A stretch of DNA of 64,000 bases from Nostocales cyanobacterium HT-58-2 (GTDB lineage: Bacteria; Cyanobacteriota; Cyanobacteriia; Cyanobacteriales; Nostocaceae): positions 7,319,501-7,383,500 of the forward strand of contig CP019636.1 in assembly GCA_002163975.1 (NCBI GenBank), in the 5' to 3' direction. The notes under the pieces are model-generated. The model saw nothing but the letters and a program-made list of their open reading frames with translations. It ran no database searches and was not told the origin of the DNA. Below are positions 25,968 through 35,488 of the stretch, one piece after another (the first letter of the stretch is position 1; the number at the start of each line of letters is the position of its first letter). Made by a program: the position numbers and the translations under genes.

Positions 25968-26784
25968 TTGCTTGAAATCATTGTCAACTGATTTAGGAGT
26001 AGCAAATTAATCGACGTAATTTTAAGCAATCCTGACTGGTGCCATGCAAACTTGTATAGTCTCTCTTAAAAGCCAATACTTTCAGCTATATCCATTTTTA
26101 CTGTCAAATTATCCTCAAAAGTACAAGTTGCTAAAAATATCATTGATACAGCAAAATACAAAGACAAGGATAAATAGAATACTATTGCCATTAATAGTGT
26201 TAAAATAGGTTTCGTATAAAGTTAAACTTTATATCATTTAACGATTCGCTCATATCGTAACTGGCAAATTTAGCTTTTAGGGTATATAACAGACATTGGC
26301 ACTATTCTGTAGTTAAGGCGTTTTTATGCCAACTTTACATAATGGACAAGTAAAAATACTGATGTATTAGCAAAATCTACCTTGGGTTTACTCCAGCTTG
26401 GAAAACCGTATTATATTTAAGTATAAGTACTGCAAATAGTAGGTTTTCACTTGTAAAAAAAAAGCAGTATTATCCCGGTTGCCATCACACAAGGTTTACC
26501 CTAAGGAGAGTGGCTTCATCTAGTCTTTACATTTTTTTTACTTGTCTTGTAAAGATGTCTGCTAATCTCAGTATGAGTTAGTAAATTTAACTGCAATTTA
26601 CGAGTAAACTGAGATTTTTTCATTACTAAGAGAAGGGTGCTACCGCCAAGCTTTATCACAAATCTTTAAAGTTAGACTTTTGTATTGTATACAACAAAAG
26701 CTCTAGTGAGTTTCATTTGATTTGTGGAAAAGCTGTGCATGAATTTAGCTCACTCCTGTTGAATTTAGCCCAAATAAAAGCAAA
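25968..26784. other. 817-bp leader region of the hmp-type operon
   Basis: No ORF of note. AT-rich and repeat-poor; a 10-bp palindrome TTGTATACAA lies at 26685-26694, about 90 bp before hmpA, and could be a regulator site. The long upstream space is consistent with complex developmental control of motility genes, but no consensus promoter was recognised with confidence. Confidence 0.45.
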
Positions 26785-27888
26785 ATGAGCACAACTCCTA
26801 TAGGTAGCTACAAGTTTTTTCAGAAACTACACCCGCTATCTTTGCTAGCACAACTCACCAGTCGGCGTGCTACAGGCTGCTTACAAGTATTTACAGACTC
26901 TATTTCTTGGTCCATTTATCTAGAGGACGGTAAACTAGTTTATGCCTCTTCAGATAAAATGTTTGAACGGCTTGAGAATCACTTGGAGCGCTTGAGCCAG
27001 CAAATACCTATTATTAACAGTTCACTTCTTATGCAGGTAAGACTGATATTTGAGCAAAACGAAGAGAATCAGTCAATACCTCAACCAGATTATCAAGCTA
27101 TTTGCTGGTTAGTCAATGAAGAATACATCACTCCTCCACAAGCTGCAATCTTGATAGATGAATTGGCTAAAGAAGTGCTGGAGTCATTTCTAGCCGTGAA
27201 ACAAGGGAGTTACGAATTTAAGAGTGAAACGCTCTTAGATGATCTCCCGAAATTTTGTCGTTTGGACTTGCGATTACTTGTAGAACATTGCCAAAAGCAG
27301 TTGCGGAATCGGCAAAATACTCAACCGACAATTGGGCAGAGCCCAGTACCGCAAGCGGCGATCGCAACAAAAGTTTCTTCCCAATTTATCTCCAATACCA
27401 AAGTATCTCAAATTCAACCAAACTCTCAGGTAAAAGTTGGGGAAGAATTGGCAAGACCAAGCCATCTTGATACTTCTCATCTTAACAGCAATAAAAGCTT
27501 CCACCAACCTATTGGTAAAAGCACATATACAGTAGCTTGCATAGATGATAGTCCAACAGTGTTGAATTCCATCAAACACTTTTTGGATGAAAGTACATTT
27601 TCAGTAGTTACGATAAATGATCCAGTGAAAGCTTTGATGCAAATTCTCCGCAGCAAGCCAGACTTAATTTTACTAGACGTAGAAATGCCAAATTTAGATG
27701 GCTACGAACTATGTTCTCTGTTGCGTAGACATTCAGCTTTTAAGAACATCCCGATTATTATGGTGACTGGTAGAACAGGATTTATAGACAGAGCAAAAGC
27801 AAAAATGGTGAGAGCATCAGGCTACTTGACCAAACCTTTTTCCCAATCAGATTTATTAAAAATGGTGTTTAAACACATTGGTAATTGA
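26785..27888 (+). CDS. hmpA: PatA-like response regulator (DUF4388 N-terminal domain + REC)
   Basis: 367 residues. The N-terminal 100 residues (LSLLAQLTSRRATGCLQVF, ISWSIYLEDGKLVYASSD) form the DUF4388/PatA N-terminal domain; a linker rich in Gln/Ser spans about 185-245; the C-terminal receiver has CIDDSPT, phospho-acceptor Asp in LLDVEMP and the conserved lysine in LTKPF. It is first of five taxis genes in the order PatA-CheY-CheW-MCP-CheA, the hmpABCDE order of Nostoc punctiforme and the pilGHIJL order of Synechocystis. Such regulators act on type IV pilus motors during gliding. Name inferred from gene order. Confidence 0.82.
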   Translation: MSTTPIGSYKFFQKLHPLSLLAQLTSRRATGCLQVFTDSISWSIYLEDGKLVYASSDKMFERLENHLERLSQQIPIINSSLLMQVRLIFEQNEENQSIPQPDYQAICWLVNEEYITPPQAAILIDELAKEVLESFLAVKQGSYEFKSETLLDDLPKFCRLDLRLLVEHCQKQLRNRQNTQPTIGQSPVPQAAIATKVSSQFISNTKVSQIQPNSQVKVGEELARPSHLDTSHLNSNKSFHQPIGKSTYTVACIDDSPTVLNSIKHFLDESTFSVVTINDPVKALMQILRSKPDLILLDVEMPNLDGYELCSLLRRHSAFKNIPIIMVTGRTGFIDRAKAKMVRASGYLTKPFSQSDLLKMVFKHIGN

Positions 27889-27955
27889 AGAAAAAAGAAA
27901 GAGAAACAGTAATACAGTTTAGTAAAAGAAATTTAGTGATATAGGAGATGCAAGG

Positions 27956-28333
27956 GTGAGTATTACTTTGCTTGGCACAATTTTGATTGTTGAAGATTCT
28001 CCCAGTGAATTAGAGTTAATGAGTCACTATCTTCAAGAGAGCGGTTATAACGTTATTCAAGCCACTGGTGCAAAGGAAGCTTTAGAAAAAGCACAGTTAC
28101 ATAACCCAGACGTTATTGTCACCGATGTAGTTATGCCAGGAATGAGTGGTTTTGAGTTATGTCGTTCTTTAAAGAGAAATCCGGCTACTCAAAAAGTACC
28201 GATTGTGATTTGCAGTTCTAAAAATCAGGAAATTGACCGCTTGTGGGCAATGCGACAAGGAGCTGATGCCTATCTCACCAAGCCTTACACCCGCGAGCAG
28301 CTCCTACGGGCTATTAAATCAGTGGTGATTTGA
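27956..28333 (+). CDS. hmpB: CheY-like single-domain response regulator
   Basis: 125 residues, one receiver domain. Acidic pocket in LIVEDSPSELE, Asp in VIVTDVVMPG, Thr/Ser switch in VICSSK and lysine in LTKPYTREQ. Starts with GTG at 27956, preceded by TAGGAG. Sixty-seven bases after the PatA-like gene and overlapping the next start region, so it is cotranscribed. By analogy with PilH/HmpB it would receive phosphate from the CheA encoded three genes on. Confidence 0.85.
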   Translation: MSITLLGTILIVEDSPSELELMSHYLQESGYNVIQATGAKEALEKAQLHNPDVIVTDVVMPGMSGFELCRSLKRNPATQKVPIVICSSKNQEIDRLWAMRQGADAYLTKPYTREQLLRAIKSVVI

Positions 28334-28338
28334 ATCGA

Positions 28339-28836
28339 ATGAATAGTTCAAAACTGACGCTCTCTCTAAAACAAAATCAGAATAACTTGGGAGATGGCTA
28401 TCTCAAGTTTCAGCTCAACAGACACACATCTGCGACCTTACCAATGAGGCATACACAAGAAGCAGTTGTTGTGCCTGTTGAGGCTATAACATCGATGCCA
28501 AATATGCCTGCCTGCATCCTAGGATTGATGAATTGGCGGAGTCGTATTGTTTGGGCAATCGATTTGCCAAAGATGTTCAATCTTGAATATCTAGATAATA
28601 GGCTTCGGCAGTATAACGTAATAATTATTCGGGTAGAGTCAGTACTTTTAGGCTTAGTTGTACAAGAAATACAAGGGACAACTAAGTTTATGCCTGATGA
28701 TATTCGTTCTCCTGTGGGACAAGTGGCATCCAGTTTAATCCCCTATTTACGCGGTTGCGTGATTCAACAAAAAGAAACACTGCTTGTATTAGATGCACAA
28801 GCTATTGTGCAATCTTCTATTCTCCGCAGTGATTAG
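28339..28836 (+). CDS. hmpC: CheW-like adaptor protein
   Basis: 165 residues from ATG 28339; a TTG at 28330 overlapping the cheY stop is an alternative. A single CheW beta-barrel domain: VPVEAITSMPNMPACILGLMNWR contains the typical strand-turn (here given as two motifs: VPVEAI and LGLMNWRSRIVWAIDL), with VVQEIQGTTKF near the middle. CheW links receptor hairpin tips to CheA. Third gene of the operon, five to ten bases after the CheY gene. Confidence 0.82.
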   Translation: MNSSKLTLSLKQNQNNLGDGYLKFQLNRHTSATLPMRHTQEAVVVPVEAITSMPNMPACILGLMNWRSRIVWAIDLPKMFNLEYLDNRLRQYNVIIIRVESVLLGLVVQEIQGTTKFMPDDIRSPVGQVASSLIPYLRGCVIQQKETLLVLDAQAIVQSSILRSD

Positions 28837-28904
28837 GGTGTACGCCAAAGAAAAAACTGATTGATTCTTCGTGTTTTCATTCACCACCTCAGGAGAATGT
28901 CCTT

Positions 28905-31730
28905 ATGTTTAATAAAACTAATGAAAATAAGAGAATTGATGCTCAAAATGGAGCATATGCTTCTTCATCTGAAAATCTCACAGATAATGTCGTAAAACTC
29001 CCTCAAGAAGCTATTAGTGAAACTCTTCATGATTCTAACGCGAATCGTTCATTCTCAACTTTCAAACGGCTCAGCTTGGGCACCAAAGCAACATTATTGG
29101 CAATTGCTATTGGAACGCTTCCTGTACTAGCAATTGGAATTCTTGCCTACTTAGTTGGTAGTCAATCATTAACGAATAAGATCTCTCAAATTCAACAGAC
29201 TGAAGCCAAGGGATTAGCAGACAAGATAAACCGTTTCATGTTTGAACGGTACGGAGACATTCAGGTCCTATCAAGTTTACCAAGCTTAACAGACTTAAAA
29301 ATCAAGCAAGCAAGTACTCAAAAACAGAACCAAGCAATTCTAGATAAGTATGTAGATGCTTATAAAGTCTATGACAGTATTGCTGTATTTGATTTAAATG
29401 GGAATGTGATTTTGCAATCACAAGGTGAACCTCTGGAAAATCATAAAGACAGAGAATTTTTTAAAGTCGTACGGCAGACCAATCAGTTTTATATCAGCCA
29501 GCCAGAAATACCTCAATCTAGCAAAAATGCCAGTATTTTCATCGCTGCGCCTATCAAAGATGCGGTAACGGGTGCAACAATCGCTATCCTGAGAACTCGT
29601 ATGCCCGTCAAATCGCTAGAAACCTTGGTCAAAAATTACGCAGAAACAGGACGAGAGTACCATTTATCCGATGCCTCTGGGAAAATTTTCTTATCGGCAA
29701 ACAAGAATCACATCGGTAGAGATGTTAAAGGAGATTTTTCTGGTTTGACCCAACGGCAAGCACAAAAAAAAGACGGGACTTTTGTCACTGTCGATCAAAC
29801 CAATCAAAAAGAACAACTTCTCAGTTATACATCCAGAATACAAGAAGGTTTGCCAGATTTGAAATGGCAAACCATTTTGGCTACAGAGACAGCAACCGCA
29901 TTTGAGCCTCGAAGACAATTGCTGCTTACAGTGGCGGTCGGGACAGGACTGACAGCATTAATTGTCGCTTTAATTGCAGTGTGGTTAGCGAAACGAACCA
30001 CAGAACCAATTGTCAAAGCGACTCAAGCAGTGGCAAAACTTGGAAAGGGAGAACTTGATACCCGTCTGGAAGTGCAATCGGAAGACGAGTTTGGCATCCT
30101 AAGCGCCAACATCAACCAAATGGCGGCGAAACTTCAAACTCTTATCAAACAACAAGAACTAGATACCGAAAGGGCAAAATTACTGACAGATATCACCCTG
30201 CGGACTCGTAGAAGTCTCAAAGTCGAAGATATTTACAAAACATCTGTCAGAGAAGTTCGTCAGGTGATGAAAACAGACAGGATTCTCATCTATAAATTCA
30301 ATCCAGAAACCTTGGATGGAGATGTCGTAGCTGAATCAGTCACTGCTGGCTTACCCAGAATGTTGGGAGTGCAAATCGACGATCCTTGTTTTAGAGAACG
30401 CCATGCAGAAACTTACAAAGATGGTCGAGTCCGGGCAATATCCAACATCTATCAAGACTCGAATCTCAGCAATGCAGCTTGTTACATCAAGATGTTAGAG
30501 AAATTTGCTGTTAAAGCAAATTTAGTGGCACCAATTATTACTGAAGGGCAGTTGGTGGGTTTGATGATTGCTCATCATTGCGACAGTCCTCGGAACTGGC
30601 AACCATCTGAAATAGATATTTTTAAACAGCTTGCGACTCAAGTCGGCTATGCCCTAGAGCAAGCACAGCTTCTTGAAGAAGTAGAAAAAGCACGGGCTAT
30701 TGCAGAAAGAGTTTCAGAAGACGAACGTCAACAGAAAGAATCTCTACAAATGCAACTTTTGGAACTTCTTTCTGAGGTGGAAGGTGCCGCCACTGGTGAC
30801 CTAACAGTACGTGCAGAAGTCACAGCGGGGGAAATTGGTACAGTTGCCGACTTTTTCAACTCTATTGTGGAAAGTTTGCGAGATATCGTGACTCAAGTTA
30901 AGGAAGCCGCGACCCAGGTCAATAAGGCGATCGGCACCAACGAAGGAGCTATCCGTGAACTTGCAAATGAAGCACTCGCTCAAGCTGTAGAAATCAACCG
31001 CACTCTTGATGCTGTTGACTACATGACTCAGTCAATTCAGGAGGTAGCCGCGAGCGCCCAGCAAGCAGCATCAGTTGCCAATGCCGCAGCCAATACTGCC
31101 AAAAAGAGTGGCATGGCAATGGACATGACTGTGCAAAACATTTTGCATTTGCGAGAAACAGTGGGCGAAACAGCCAAAAAAGTCAAGCGACTGGGAGAAT
31201 CAAGCCAACAAATCTCCCGTGTGGTGGCATTGATCAACCAGATATCCATGCAAACCAACTTGCTAGCCATTAACGCTGGTATTGAAGCAGCGCGTGCAGG
31301 CGAGGAAGGTCAGGGTTTTGCTGTCGTCGCTGAGGAGGTGGGCGAACTCGCAGCCCGAAGTGCGGCGGCGACTAAAGAAATTGAACAAATTGTGGAGAAC
31401 ATCCAGCGCGAAACAACTGAAGTTGTGCAGGCGATGGAACTAGGAACCGCTCAGGTTGTGGAAGGAACGCGAATTGTCGAAGATGCCAAGCAAAATCTCA
31501 GCCAAATTTTGGAAATTTCGCGGCACATCGACTTGTTGGTGCAGTCCATTTCTCAAGCCACAGCATCACAGGCGGAAACGTCACAAACAGTTAGCCAATT
31601 AATGAAAGATATTGCTGCTTCTTCGCAGCGCACCAGCGATTCTTCCACGAAGGTTTCTGAGTCTTTGCAACAAACTGTGGAGATCTCGCAGCAGTTGCAA
31701 GCGACTGTTGGTACCTTCAAAGTGAATTAG
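28905..31730 (+). CDS. hmpD: Methyl-accepting chemotaxis protein with dCache, HAMP and cyanobacteriochrome-like GAF
   Basis: 941 residues. Membrane helix at about 60-84, periplasmic dCache-type sensor (about 90-325), second helix (about 343-365), HAMP to about 420, GAF about 430-590, a second HAMP-like helical segment (GDLTVRAEVTAGEIG) and the MCP signalling domain with hairpin tip QISMQTNLLAINAGIEAA. The GAF has the cyanobacteriochrome hallmark layout: Cys526 in ACYIKMLEKFAVKANLVAPI and GLMIAHHCDSPRNWQ, but the residue after the cysteine is Tyr527 where bilin-binding domains have His. The protein could thus sense light or have lost the chromophore. Start ATG 28905 follows AGGAG. Fourth gene of the taxis operon. 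Confidence 0.85.
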   Translation: MFNKTNENKRIDAQNGAYASSSENLTDNVVKLPQEAISETLHDSNANRSFSTFKRLSLGTKATLLAIAIGTLPVLAIGILAYLVGSQSLTNKISQIQQTEAKGLADKINRFMFERYGDIQVLSSLPSLTDLKIKQASTQKQNQAILDKYVDAYKVYDSIAVFDLNGNVILQSQGEPLENHKDREFFKVVRQTNQFYISQPEIPQSSKNASIFIAAPIKDAVTGATIAILRTRMPVKSLETLVKNYAETGREYHLSDASGKIFLSANKNHIGRDVKGDFSGLTQRQAQKKDGTFVTVDQTNQKEQLLSYTSRIQEGLPDLKWQTILATETATAFEPRRQLLLTVAVGTGLTALIVALIAVWLAKRTTEPIVKATQAVAKLGKGELDTRLEVQSEDEFGILSANINQMAAKLQTLIKQQELDTERAKLLTDITLRTRRSLKVEDIYKTSVREVRQVMKTDRILIYKFNPETLDGDVVAESVTAGLPRMLGVQIDDPCFRERHAETYKDGRVRAISNIYQDSNLSNAACYIKMLEKFAVKANLVAPIITEGQLVGLMIAHHCDSPRNWQPSEIDIFKQLATQVGYALEQAQLLEEVEKARAIAERVSEDERQQKESLQMQLLELLSEVEGAATGDLTVRAEVTAGEIGTVADFFNSIVESLRDIVTQVKEAATQVNKAIGTNEGAIRELANEALAQAVEINRTLDAVDYMTQSIQEVAASAQQAASVANAAANTAKKSGMAMDMTVQNILHLRETVGETAKKVKRLGESSQQISRVVALINQISMQTNLLAINAGIEAARAGEEGQGFAVVAEEVGELAARSAAATKEIEQIVENIQRETTEVVQAMELGTAQVVEGTRIVEDAKQNLSQILEISRHIDLLVQSISQATASQAETSQTVSQLMKDIAASSQRTSDSSTKVSESLQQTVEISQQLQATVGTFKVN

Positions 31731-31864
31731 TCATGAGTCTTTTGTCCTTTGTCATTTGTATCTGACTGTTGACTCTTGACCCTCGCTGCTCAAACATTCA
31801 AAATTCAAAATGCAAAATTCAAAAAAAGAATCTTAATACGTGAATTTTGAATTCCCCGGAGGGG

Positions 31865-31890
31865 TGACTCTTGACTCTTGACTCTTGACT
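31865..31890. repeat. Tandem heptamer TGACTCT (short tandem repeat)
   Basis: Almost four copies of TGACTCT fill 31865-31890 in the gap between the MCP and CheA genes, with further GACTCTTGAC-like copies near 31765-31780 and CAAAATTCAAAATGC repeats near 31796-31826. The gap (31731-31903) contains no terminator, so the operon probably continues through it. Similar heptamers occur near 16650, 20700 and 39885. Confidence 0.8.
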
Positions 31891-31903
31891 AATAGCAAAG
31901 ACT

Positions 31904-34900
31904 ATGTCACAAGACAAAGAATTAGAAATCCAGATGCAGTTTCTGGAGGAAGCAACTGATTACCTGAATACGCTGGAAGGGGTATTGCTGGAAATCAACA
32001 CCAACAATCGCATCTCTCCAGAAAAGATTAATGCTGCACTGCGAGCCGCGCACTCAATTAAAGGTGGCGCAGGCATGATGGGATTTCGCGCCCTGAGTGA
32101 TTTAGCTCACCGTCTAGAAGATTCCTTCAAAGTTCTCAAAACTAAGAAAAACTCTTTAGAAATTGACACAGAGTTACAAAGTTTATTACTCTCTGGAGTG
32201 GATTGGCTACGTCAGATCGTGGAATTGCTATCAGAAGGCAACACTGTAGATGAGCAGTGGTTATCAGCTTTCTGTTATCCAGTTTTTGAAGAACTGCATA
32301 CACGTTTGGGTGACCCAAACCCTGAAGATGCTGCAACCATGCTGTCTCCAGAAGATGGGCAAGACATCATCCCTTTGCTGTTTGAAACAGAGGTAGAAGG
32401 GTGTTTGCAACGCCTAGAATCTGTGTTGGCAGATAGTGCACAGCCTTGTTTAAAAGAAGAAGTTGCGATTATGGCAGCTGAGTTGGGTGGTTTGGGTGAA
32501 ATGCTCCAATTGCCTGCTTTTACTCAACTTTGTGAATCAGTGGCAAACCACTTGGAAGCGGCTGCTCCCTCACAAATTGAAATCGTTGCTCGTGCTGCAT
32601 TGGAAGCATGGCGGCGATCGCAAGCTTTGGTGATGACAAATCAACCAGACAGGTTACCAACAGAAATTCAGCTAGGGGATTTCGCTCTCGAAGGCGCAGC
32701 ATATACCCAACCAGAACTCCTCAAAGTAGAAGCAGTACCTACACCAGAGCAAGAAGCAGAAGTTGCCCAGGCAGACATTCTGCAACCAGAAGAAACTGAA
32801 GAAACTTGGCTGGATCGTGAAATTATTGCAGCCGATTTTGAAGCCTTAGAGGCTGCTTTTGCTGATGAGAGTAACGCTGCAGTAGAGGCGCCAGACTCAG
32901 CAACAGTGGTTTCTCAAGAAATTCCCATCACAAATTACAAATTTGTTGAACGTAAAGCTGAACAAACTGTTGGTAGTAGTAAGAGTGAATCTCAGGAAAA
33001 TACAGTCCGAGTTCCCAGTAAGCAACTCGAGCAAATTAATGATTTGTTTGGGGAGCTTATTATTCAACGCAACGGATTGAATTTACAACTTGAGAGGTTA
33101 CGCAAACTAATTCGTAGCCTGAATCAACGAGTGCAAATTCTGGATCGAGAAAATCAGCAGTTACGTACGGCTTACGACAGAATAGCAACTCAAGGTGTGC
33201 CGCAATCTGGTATTCCATTGCTGGCATTGCCGCATAGTGAAAAAGTGGAAAATTTCATAGCATTTGACGATAACGGTCAGACACCAGACGGGTTTGATTC
33301 CCTAGAAATGGATAGCTATAACGAATTAAACCTGCTATCTCAAGAAGTGATGGAAACTATCGTTCAGGTGCAAGAAGTTACCACTGATATTCAACTCAGT
33401 ATTGACGATACAGACCAATTTGCTCGTAAACTCACCAAGACATCCAAGCAGTTGCAAAGAAAGCTAACTCAGGTACGGATGCGTCCGCTCTCTGATATTG
33501 TTGATCGCTTTCCAAGAGCTTTACGCGACTTGGGTGTGGAATATGGCAAAAATGTGCAACTGAAAATTGAGGGCGCTAGTACCTTGATTGAGCGTAGCAT
33601 CTTGGAGGCTTTAAATGAGCCTTTGATGCACCTTTTGCGAAATGCCTTCGACCACGGTATCGAAGACCCAGCAACTCGCCAAGCCAGTGGTAAGCCAGAG
33701 CAAGCTTTGATTGAAATTAAAGCGAGTCACCAAGGAAATCGCACGATCATTACCCTCAGAGATGATGGACGTGGAATTGCCTTAGACAAAATCCGTACTC
33801 GCGCCATAGCTATGGGGTTAGAACCAACCTTGCTGGCGCAAGCAACTGATGAAGAACTGCTATCGCTGATTTTTGAGCCGGGATTTAGCACTTCTGACCA
33901 AGTGACCGCGCTATCCGGTCGAGGTGTTGGCATGGATGTGGTTCGCAGCAACCTCAAACAAGTCCGGGGAGATATCAAAGTTGATACCGTACCGGGAGGC
34001 GGAACCACCTTTACGCTGTCGGTACCATTTACACTGTCAGTCACAAGAGTCCTACTGGTAGAAAGCAATCGAATGCTTTTAGCATTTCCTACAGATGTGG
34101 TTTCGGAAATATTCCTGCTTGATCACGATCAGGTCTTCTCAATGGCTACCAGCGAAGTTCTCAATTGGCAAGGAACTATGCTACCCTTGGTTCGCCTCGG
34201 TCGGCATTTAGAGTTTAATAGTCCCCGCTACGATAACCCAAATTTAGAAACTCCCCCTGCCATTAATGCTGCTAGCGTACTGATAGTCAGCCAAGGCAAT
34301 CAACCAGTAGCAGTGCAAGTAGACCGTTGTTGGGGTGAGCAAGAAGTTGCTATCCGCCGCGTTGAAGGAAATATTTCTCTGCCTAGTGGCTTTAGCAGCT
34401 GTACGATTTTGGGTGATGGTCGGGTAGTCCCACTAGTCAATGCCAACGAGTTGCTCTATTGGATTGCTAGCAATGAGCGATCGCCCAGAACAAACCAACT
34501 CCCATCAGCAAGGTTAAAAACTGTTTTCCTGGCAGCTACTGACGACAAATCCGGACTGCCACCAAATCAGAAAGGAACGATTTTGATTGTAGATGACTCA
34601 ATTAATGTCCGCCGCTTCTTAGCTCTGACTTTAGAAAAAGGAGGGTATCAAGTAGAACAAGCGAAAGATGGTCAAGATGCCCTAGACAAACTTCAGAATG
34701 GTTTGCGAGTTCAAGCTGTTATTTGCGATATTGAAATGCCTCGTGTTGATGGGTATGGCTTTTTAGGTCGTATCAAATCAAACAACGACTTTAAAGATAT
34801 ACCAGTTGCCATGTTGACCTCTCGTAGTAGCGATAAACATCGTCAATTGGCAATGCAATTGGGAGCTAGAGCTTACTTCTCTAAACCATATAATGAGCAG

Positions 34901-34957
34901 GAATTACTGAGAACCTTGGATGAAATCATTTTTCCTTTAGCAGAATCCTCAAATTAG
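31904..34957 (+). CDS. hmpE: Hybrid CheA histidine kinase with C-terminal receiver
   Basis: 1017 residues. Hpt/P1 with phospho-acceptor His50 in RAAHSIKGGAGMMGF; a second, diverged Hpt-like helical segment about 145-245; acidic linker about 255-365; dimerisation helices with RVPSKQLEQINDLFGEL; ATPase with NEPLMHLLRNAFDHGIEDP, DDGRGI and GRGVGMDVVRSN; CheW-like regulatory domain about 710-870; receiver about 890-1015 with LIVDDSINVR, CDIEMPRVDGY and FSKPY. It is the kinase of the five-gene taxis system; the receiver may act as phosphate sink. No cheB or cheR is present, so adaptation enzymes are encoded elsewhere or absent. Confidence 0.87.
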   Translation: MSQDKELEIQMQFLEEATDYLNTLEGVLLEINTNNRISPEKINAALRAAHSIKGGAGMMGFRALSDLAHRLEDSFKVLKTKKNSLEIDTELQSLLLSGVDWLRQIVELLSEGNTVDEQWLSAFCYPVFEELHTRLGDPNPEDAATMLSPEDGQDIIPLLFETEVEGCLQRLESVLADSAQPCLKEEVAIMAAELGGLGEMLQLPAFTQLCESVANHLEAAAPSQIEIVARAALEAWRRSQALVMTNQPDRLPTEIQLGDFALEGAAYTQPELLKVEAVPTPEQEAEVAQADILQPEETEETWLDREIIAADFEALEAAFADESNAAVEAPDSATVVSQEIPITNYKFVERKAEQTVGSSKSESQENTVRVPSKQLEQINDLFGELIIQRNGLNLQLERLRKLIRSLNQRVQILDRENQQLRTAYDRIATQGVPQSGIPLLALPHSEKVENFIAFDDNGQTPDGFDSLEMDSYNELNLLSQEVMETIVQVQEVTTDIQLSIDDTDQFARKLTKTSKQLQRKLTQVRMRPLSDIVDRFPRALRDLGVEYGKNVQLKIEGASTLIERSILEALNEPLMHLLRNAFDHGIEDPATRQASGKPEQALIEIKASHQGNRTIITLRDDGRGIALDKIRTRAIAMGLEPTLLAQATDEELLSLIFEPGFSTSDQVTALSGRGVGMDVVRSNLKQVRGDIKVDTVPGGGTTFTLSVPFTLSVTRVLLVESNRMLLAFPTDVVSEIFLLDHDQVFSMATSEVLNWQGTMLPLVRLGRHLEFNSPRYDNPNLETPPAINAASVLIVSQGNQPVAVQVDRCWGEQEVAIRRVEGNISLPSGFSSCTILGDGRVVPLVNANELLYWIASNERSPRTNQLPSARLKTVFLAATDDKSGLPPNQKGTILIVDDSINVRRFLALTLEKGGYQVEQAKDGQDALDKLQNGLRVQAVICDIEMPRVDGYGFLGRIKSNNDFKDIPVAMLTSRSSDKHRQLAMQLGARAYFSKPYNEQELLRTLDEIIFPLAESSN

Positions 34958-35079
34958 CAAATTATCAATAGTAGATAGTCAAAAAGCTATAAACTCTTGA
35001 TTTTGGAATTCATACTGATAACCAATTTGTTTTTTGTTAATTATTGGATAATATCTGGGAATGTTGATCTAAGTTATAG

Positions 35080-35118
35080 GCAGGATAGCAATCTGCTATC
35101 CTGCTAAAGTTTTTCTTT
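35080..35118 (+). terminator. Terminator of the taxis operon
   Basis: GCAGGATAGCA (35080-35090) pairs perfectly with TGCTATCCTGC (35094-35104) with a 3-base loop and is followed by TAAAGTTTTTCTTT. It lies about 120 bp after the CheA stop. Confidence 0.7.
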
Positions 35119-35126
35119 AAGAAGTC

Positions 35127-35375
35127 ATTTATAAAGTAAATATTAAGTGTAGGGTGTGTTGCGGCTATGTAAGGATTTGAAAGTATGAGAGAGTGAGTTC
35201 TAGCCGCAGGGCACCACCAAAGGCGATGCGTAATACCATTTCACGAAATTCTTGATACAAATCACTTTTCTTGCTCCCCCTGCTCCCGAAGCTTGCCATC
35301 TGTATCAATCTTAAGGTGAAACGGTATTACGCGCTGCTTTAACGCATCCTACAATTTAATGTTTACTTTATAAAT
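35127..35375. repeat. Nested palindromic element (outer arms about 34 bp)
   Basis: ATTTATAAAGTAAATATTAA… at 35127-35160 is complementary, with about five mismatches and one indel, to 35341-35375. Inside lie a perfect hairpin TGCGGCTA/TAGCCGCA (35160-35167, 35201-35208) and the 99-bp element described next. The layout suggests one mobile repeat inserted into another. Confidence 0.65.
35231..35329. mobile_element. MITE-like element, copy 1 (99 bp)
   Basis: Terminal inverted repeats TAATACCATTTCAC (35231-35244) and GTGAAACGGTATTA (35316-35329) match with one mismatch. Interior segments TTCTTGATAC, TGCTCCC and TGTATCAA..TTAA recur in the same order in a second copy at 54032-54143. No coding capacity. 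Non-autonomous mobile repeat or structured element. Confidence 0.65.
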
Positions 35376-35488
35376 CATCTCTTATTTTTGCCGTAACTCC
35401 TTTCTTCTCGCTTTTAGATTTACTTTATAAATAACCTCTCAATAATGAATTTCCAAAATTGGAAAACTCCTTTCTCAGAATTATTCAC

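Noticed and set aside
31865..31890. Heptamer repeats as a CRISPR array
   Set aside because: Units of 7 bp without spacers are short tandem repeats; there are no 28-37 bp repeats with unique spacers anywhere in the window.
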